A DNA stretch of 43,940 bases from Algicola sp. (GTDB taxonomy: Bacteria; Bacteroidota; Bacteroidia; Flavobacteriales; Flavobacteriaceae): NCBI GenBank assembly GCA_018222835.1, contig JAAEZN010000021.1, forward strand, positions 1-43,940, in the 5' to 3' direction. This document shows, in pieces, positions 42,300 through 43,940 of this stretch. Numbering within the stretch: the stretch's first letter is position 1; each line of letters opens with the position of its first letter. A program made the position numbers and the translations under genes. Below the pieces are notes generated by a model. The model saw only the letters and a program-made list of their open reading frames with translations, ran no database searches and had not been told where the DNA came from.

Positions 42300-43580
42300 A
42301 TGAAGCAAGGTTTTTTATGGATTCTTTTCATGCTTCCAACACTGACTTTTTCCCAAAAGCAGGATTTTGGAAAAATAGAGAAAGAATTTTTGAATGCTTT
42401 TGAAGCAATGGACATACCTGATTTGCAGATCAATTATGTGAATTTGCTCCAAGATATTTCCGAAGGGAAGGATCTAACAAAACAAGAGGTCTTTTTTCGG
42501 GGGATGCTTGAAAAAATCAAAAATATTGATAGTTCCAAACTAACAGATCATCAATGGATCAATTATGAGATTATCGATTATGAATCCCGTCTAAATCTCG
42601 AAAGAATTCATCTGGAACAAAATTGGAAAGAAGTTGATCTGGATGATACCAAAAGTATCTACACTGTCCCCAACGGAAAAAATTGGTATAGCTATCTTTT
42701 AAAGCGTTGGGTGGATGCCGAGGTGAAACCGAGAGAACTATTCAGTTTTGGATTGGAAGAGATAGCAATGGTGAAGTCCAACATGAAACGGTTACAGATG
42801 GCTTCAGGATTGTCCGAGGGGAAATTTCAAGAATATTTAGGGAACAAGGCTTTTTATTTTGAAAACCCGGAAGACATTCAAAAAGCATTTGAAAAAATCA
42901 AGGAAGAGGTTGGCATACGCTCAAAGAACCTTTTTCCGTATGTCTCAGAAATACCAGAAGTTGATATCGCTAGAAGCAGCAACCAAGATATGGCGCAAGT
43001 TCCCGCTTATTACAGCAACAACACTTTTTTCTACAATGTTTTCGATAAACCGTTCAATAAAAGGCAATTGGGATGGTTTTATGCCCATGAGGCCATACCG
43101 GGGCACCATTATCAATCTAATGTCAATAACATAATTGAAAGAACCCAAATACAAGGGCTTTTTTGGTATCCCGGATATGCCGAAGGCTGGGGTGCGTATG
43201 TGGAATATTTGGGTAATGAACTGGGGATTTTTAAAACCATATATGATGAGTATGGTAAATGGGAATGGGATCTGATCAGGTCCGTCAGGGTTTGTCTTGA
43301 TGTTGCGTTAAACTACTATGGTTGGTCCGATGACAAGGCCCTTGCATTTTGGAAAGAACACATTAAAGATCAAGATGATATTGGTGTTCGGGAAATTAAC
43401 AGAATGAAACGTTGGCCAGCACAAGTAATTACCTATAAGTACGGGGCAAAAGTATTTTTGGGACTTCTCGAAGATGCAAAATCAAACACTGACTTTGATT
43501 TTAAAACCTTTCATCAAAAGGTGTTGGAGCATGGGGACATACCCATCAGCATTGTCAAAAAAATGATGAAGAAAAAATAA
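42300..43580 (+). CDS. DUF885 family metallopeptidase, exported
   Basis: 426 residues from the ATG at 42300; an ATG at 42291 adds three residues. The longer frame from 42240 would put 20 unrelated residues ahead of the signal peptide and overlap the fragment before it. Signal peptide 'MKQGFLWILFMLPTLTFSQ'. The DUF885 zinc site is HEAIPGHH at 263-270 with the further Glu at 295 in 'YPGYAEGWGAYVEYLGNELG'. 'IRSVRVCLDVALNYYGWSDDKALAF' and 'RMKRWPAQVITYKYGAKVFLGL' (Q/Y-K-G block) complete the family pattern. Usual family length is 550-600, so this is a short member. Probably a carboxypeptidase-like zinc enzyme of the periplasm. Confidence 0.88.
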   Translation: MKQGFLWILFMLPTLTFSQKQDFGKIEKEFLNAFEAMDIPDLQINYVNLLQDISEGKDLTKQEVFFRGMLEKIKNIDSSKLTDHQWINYEIIDYESRLNLERIHLEQNWKEVDLDDTKSIYTVPNGKNWYSYLLKRWVDAEVKPRELFSFGLEEIAMVKSNMKRLQMASGLSEGKFQEYLGNKAFYFENPEDIQKAFEKIKEEVGIRSKNLFPYVSEIPEVDIARSSNQDMAQVPAYYSNNTFFYNVFDKPFNKRQLGWFYAHEAIPGHHYQSNVNNIIERTQIQGLFWYPGYAEGWGAYVEYLGNELGIFKTIYDEYGKWEWDLIRSVRVCLDVALNYYGWSDDKALAFWKEHIKDQDDIGVREINRMKRWPAQVITYKYGAKVFLGLLEDAKSNTDFDFKTFHQKVLEHGDIPISIVKKMMKKK

Positions 43581-43864
43581 GACTCTTATTTGGAAACTGA
43601 TTATTGTAAAGGAAACCTTTCCGGTAATATTAACTTTACAATAGAAAAAGACTCTACCAGCTTCAGGGTTTACTTTACAAGTTAACAGTAAAATACCAAT
43701 CGAATTCCGTTTCAAAATGTTGAATTGAAAGGAGGTTCAGTAAATCTTAAGTTGCAAAGTGATTTTCCTTATTGGTCAAAATTGCATCCTGATTATTCAA
43801 CAACAATTGAAGATTGGATAAATGCTGCTACACCGGCAATGAAAATGTACGCAATTAAGTGTTA
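43581..43864 (+). pseudogene. decayed C-terminal fragment of a beta-rich protein
   Basis: Directly after the DUF885 stop, and in the same frame, 34 codons read 'DSYLETDYCKGNLSGNINFT...' with a stop at 43683-43685. In another frame from about 43700, 'IPFQNVELKGGSVNLKLQSDFPYWSKLHP...' runs to a stop at 43862-43864. Both look like consecutive beta strands of one domain (K-G-x-L-x-G-x-I then I-P-F-x-N-V-E-L-K-G). There is no start codon and the frame is broken, so this is likely a gene remnant. The last ~75 bases of the window show no feature. Confidence 0.35.
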
Positions 43865-43940
43865 AAAGTAATTTGGCCACGTTCCCCCGCACTTCACTAT
43901 ATTTAAATAAATTTAATCCGCTACGTGCTGAACGTAATTC

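Noticed and set aside
1..43940. CRISPR arrays, insertion sequences, prophage or toxin-antitoxin modules
   Set aside because: No regularly spaced repeats, transposase or integrase genes, terminal inverted repeats or phage structural genes were found.

Overview
The window looks like a chromosomal segment of a marine-type flavobacterium (Bacteroidota, Flavobacteriaceae). The gene content and order are typical of that group: a dgk-ftsK-lolA-lptF/G-ribB run, ilvD-B-N-C-A in one operon, and DUF2911, DUF885 and DsbD-type proteins. Base composition is moderately AT-rich. Promoter-like sites match the Bacteroidota -7 consensus TAnnTTTG, in the better cases with a TTG or TTTG about 18-20 bases upstream. 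Genus cannot be fixed from the sequence alone.

Layout. (1) 1-7.7 kb, minus strand: the start of an NADP-dependent aldehyde/glyceraldehyde-3-phosphate dehydrogenase gene cut by the window edge, then (read right to left) a complete branched-chain amino acid operon ilvD-ilvB-ilvN-ilvC-ilvA. Ahead of ilvD sits a textbook-like attenuator: a 19-residue leader peptide with four consecutive Ile codons plus Val and Leu codons, an antiterminator whose 5' arm contains the leader stop codon, and a GC-rich terminator with eight U. (2) 8-11.9 kb, minus: a 5-oxoproline module (NRAMP-like transporter, pxpA, pxpB, pxpC) followed by a small VOC protein. (3) 12.1-12.5 kb, plus: a small protein with a Cys/His cluster and a nuclease-like core. 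(4) 12.6-21.9 kb, minus: a ComM-type ATPase, a penicillin-acylase-type hydrolase, DsbD, TilS, PabB and an FMN-dependent reductase. (5) 22-23.2 kb, plus: a membrane acyltransferase, facing lpdA across a bidirectional terminator. (6) 24.9-28.3 kb: an Lrp-type regulator divergent from a methionine gamma-lyase-like enzyme and an NhaC-family transporter, with a perfect 12-base palindrome on the lyase promoter. (7) 28.5-36.4 kb, plus: peroxiredoxin, thioredoxin and a small DUF protein; then Tpx, Dgk, FtsK, LolA, an LptF/LptG permease and a RibB protein whose GTP cyclohydrolase II half has lost its zinc and catalytic motifs. (8) 36.5-38.5 kb, minus: a TSUP permease and a DegT-type aminotransferase. 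(9) 38.67 kb: tRNA-Ser(UGA) with its own promoter and terminator. (10) 39-43.9 kb, plus: secreted or periplasmic proteins (PDZ-alpha/beta hydrolase, DUF2911-TPR, DUF885 metallopeptidase) separated by decayed gene fragments.

How the parts work together: the ilv operon encodes IlvA, which makes 2-oxobutanoate from threonine, and the IlvBN, IlvC and IlvD steps shared by isoleucine and valine. Its leader would couple expression to charged tRNA-Ile/Val/Leu. The methionine gamma-lyase also makes 2-oxobutanoate, probably under an amino-acid-sensing Lrp protein. AhpC, Trx, Tpx and DsbD form a thiol and peroxide set, and the dgk-to-ribB run serves the envelope and cell division. The most notable observations are the ilv attenuator, the NRAMP homologue without its metal motifs inside the oxoprolinase operon, the degenerate RibB fusion, and the lyase promoter palindrome.
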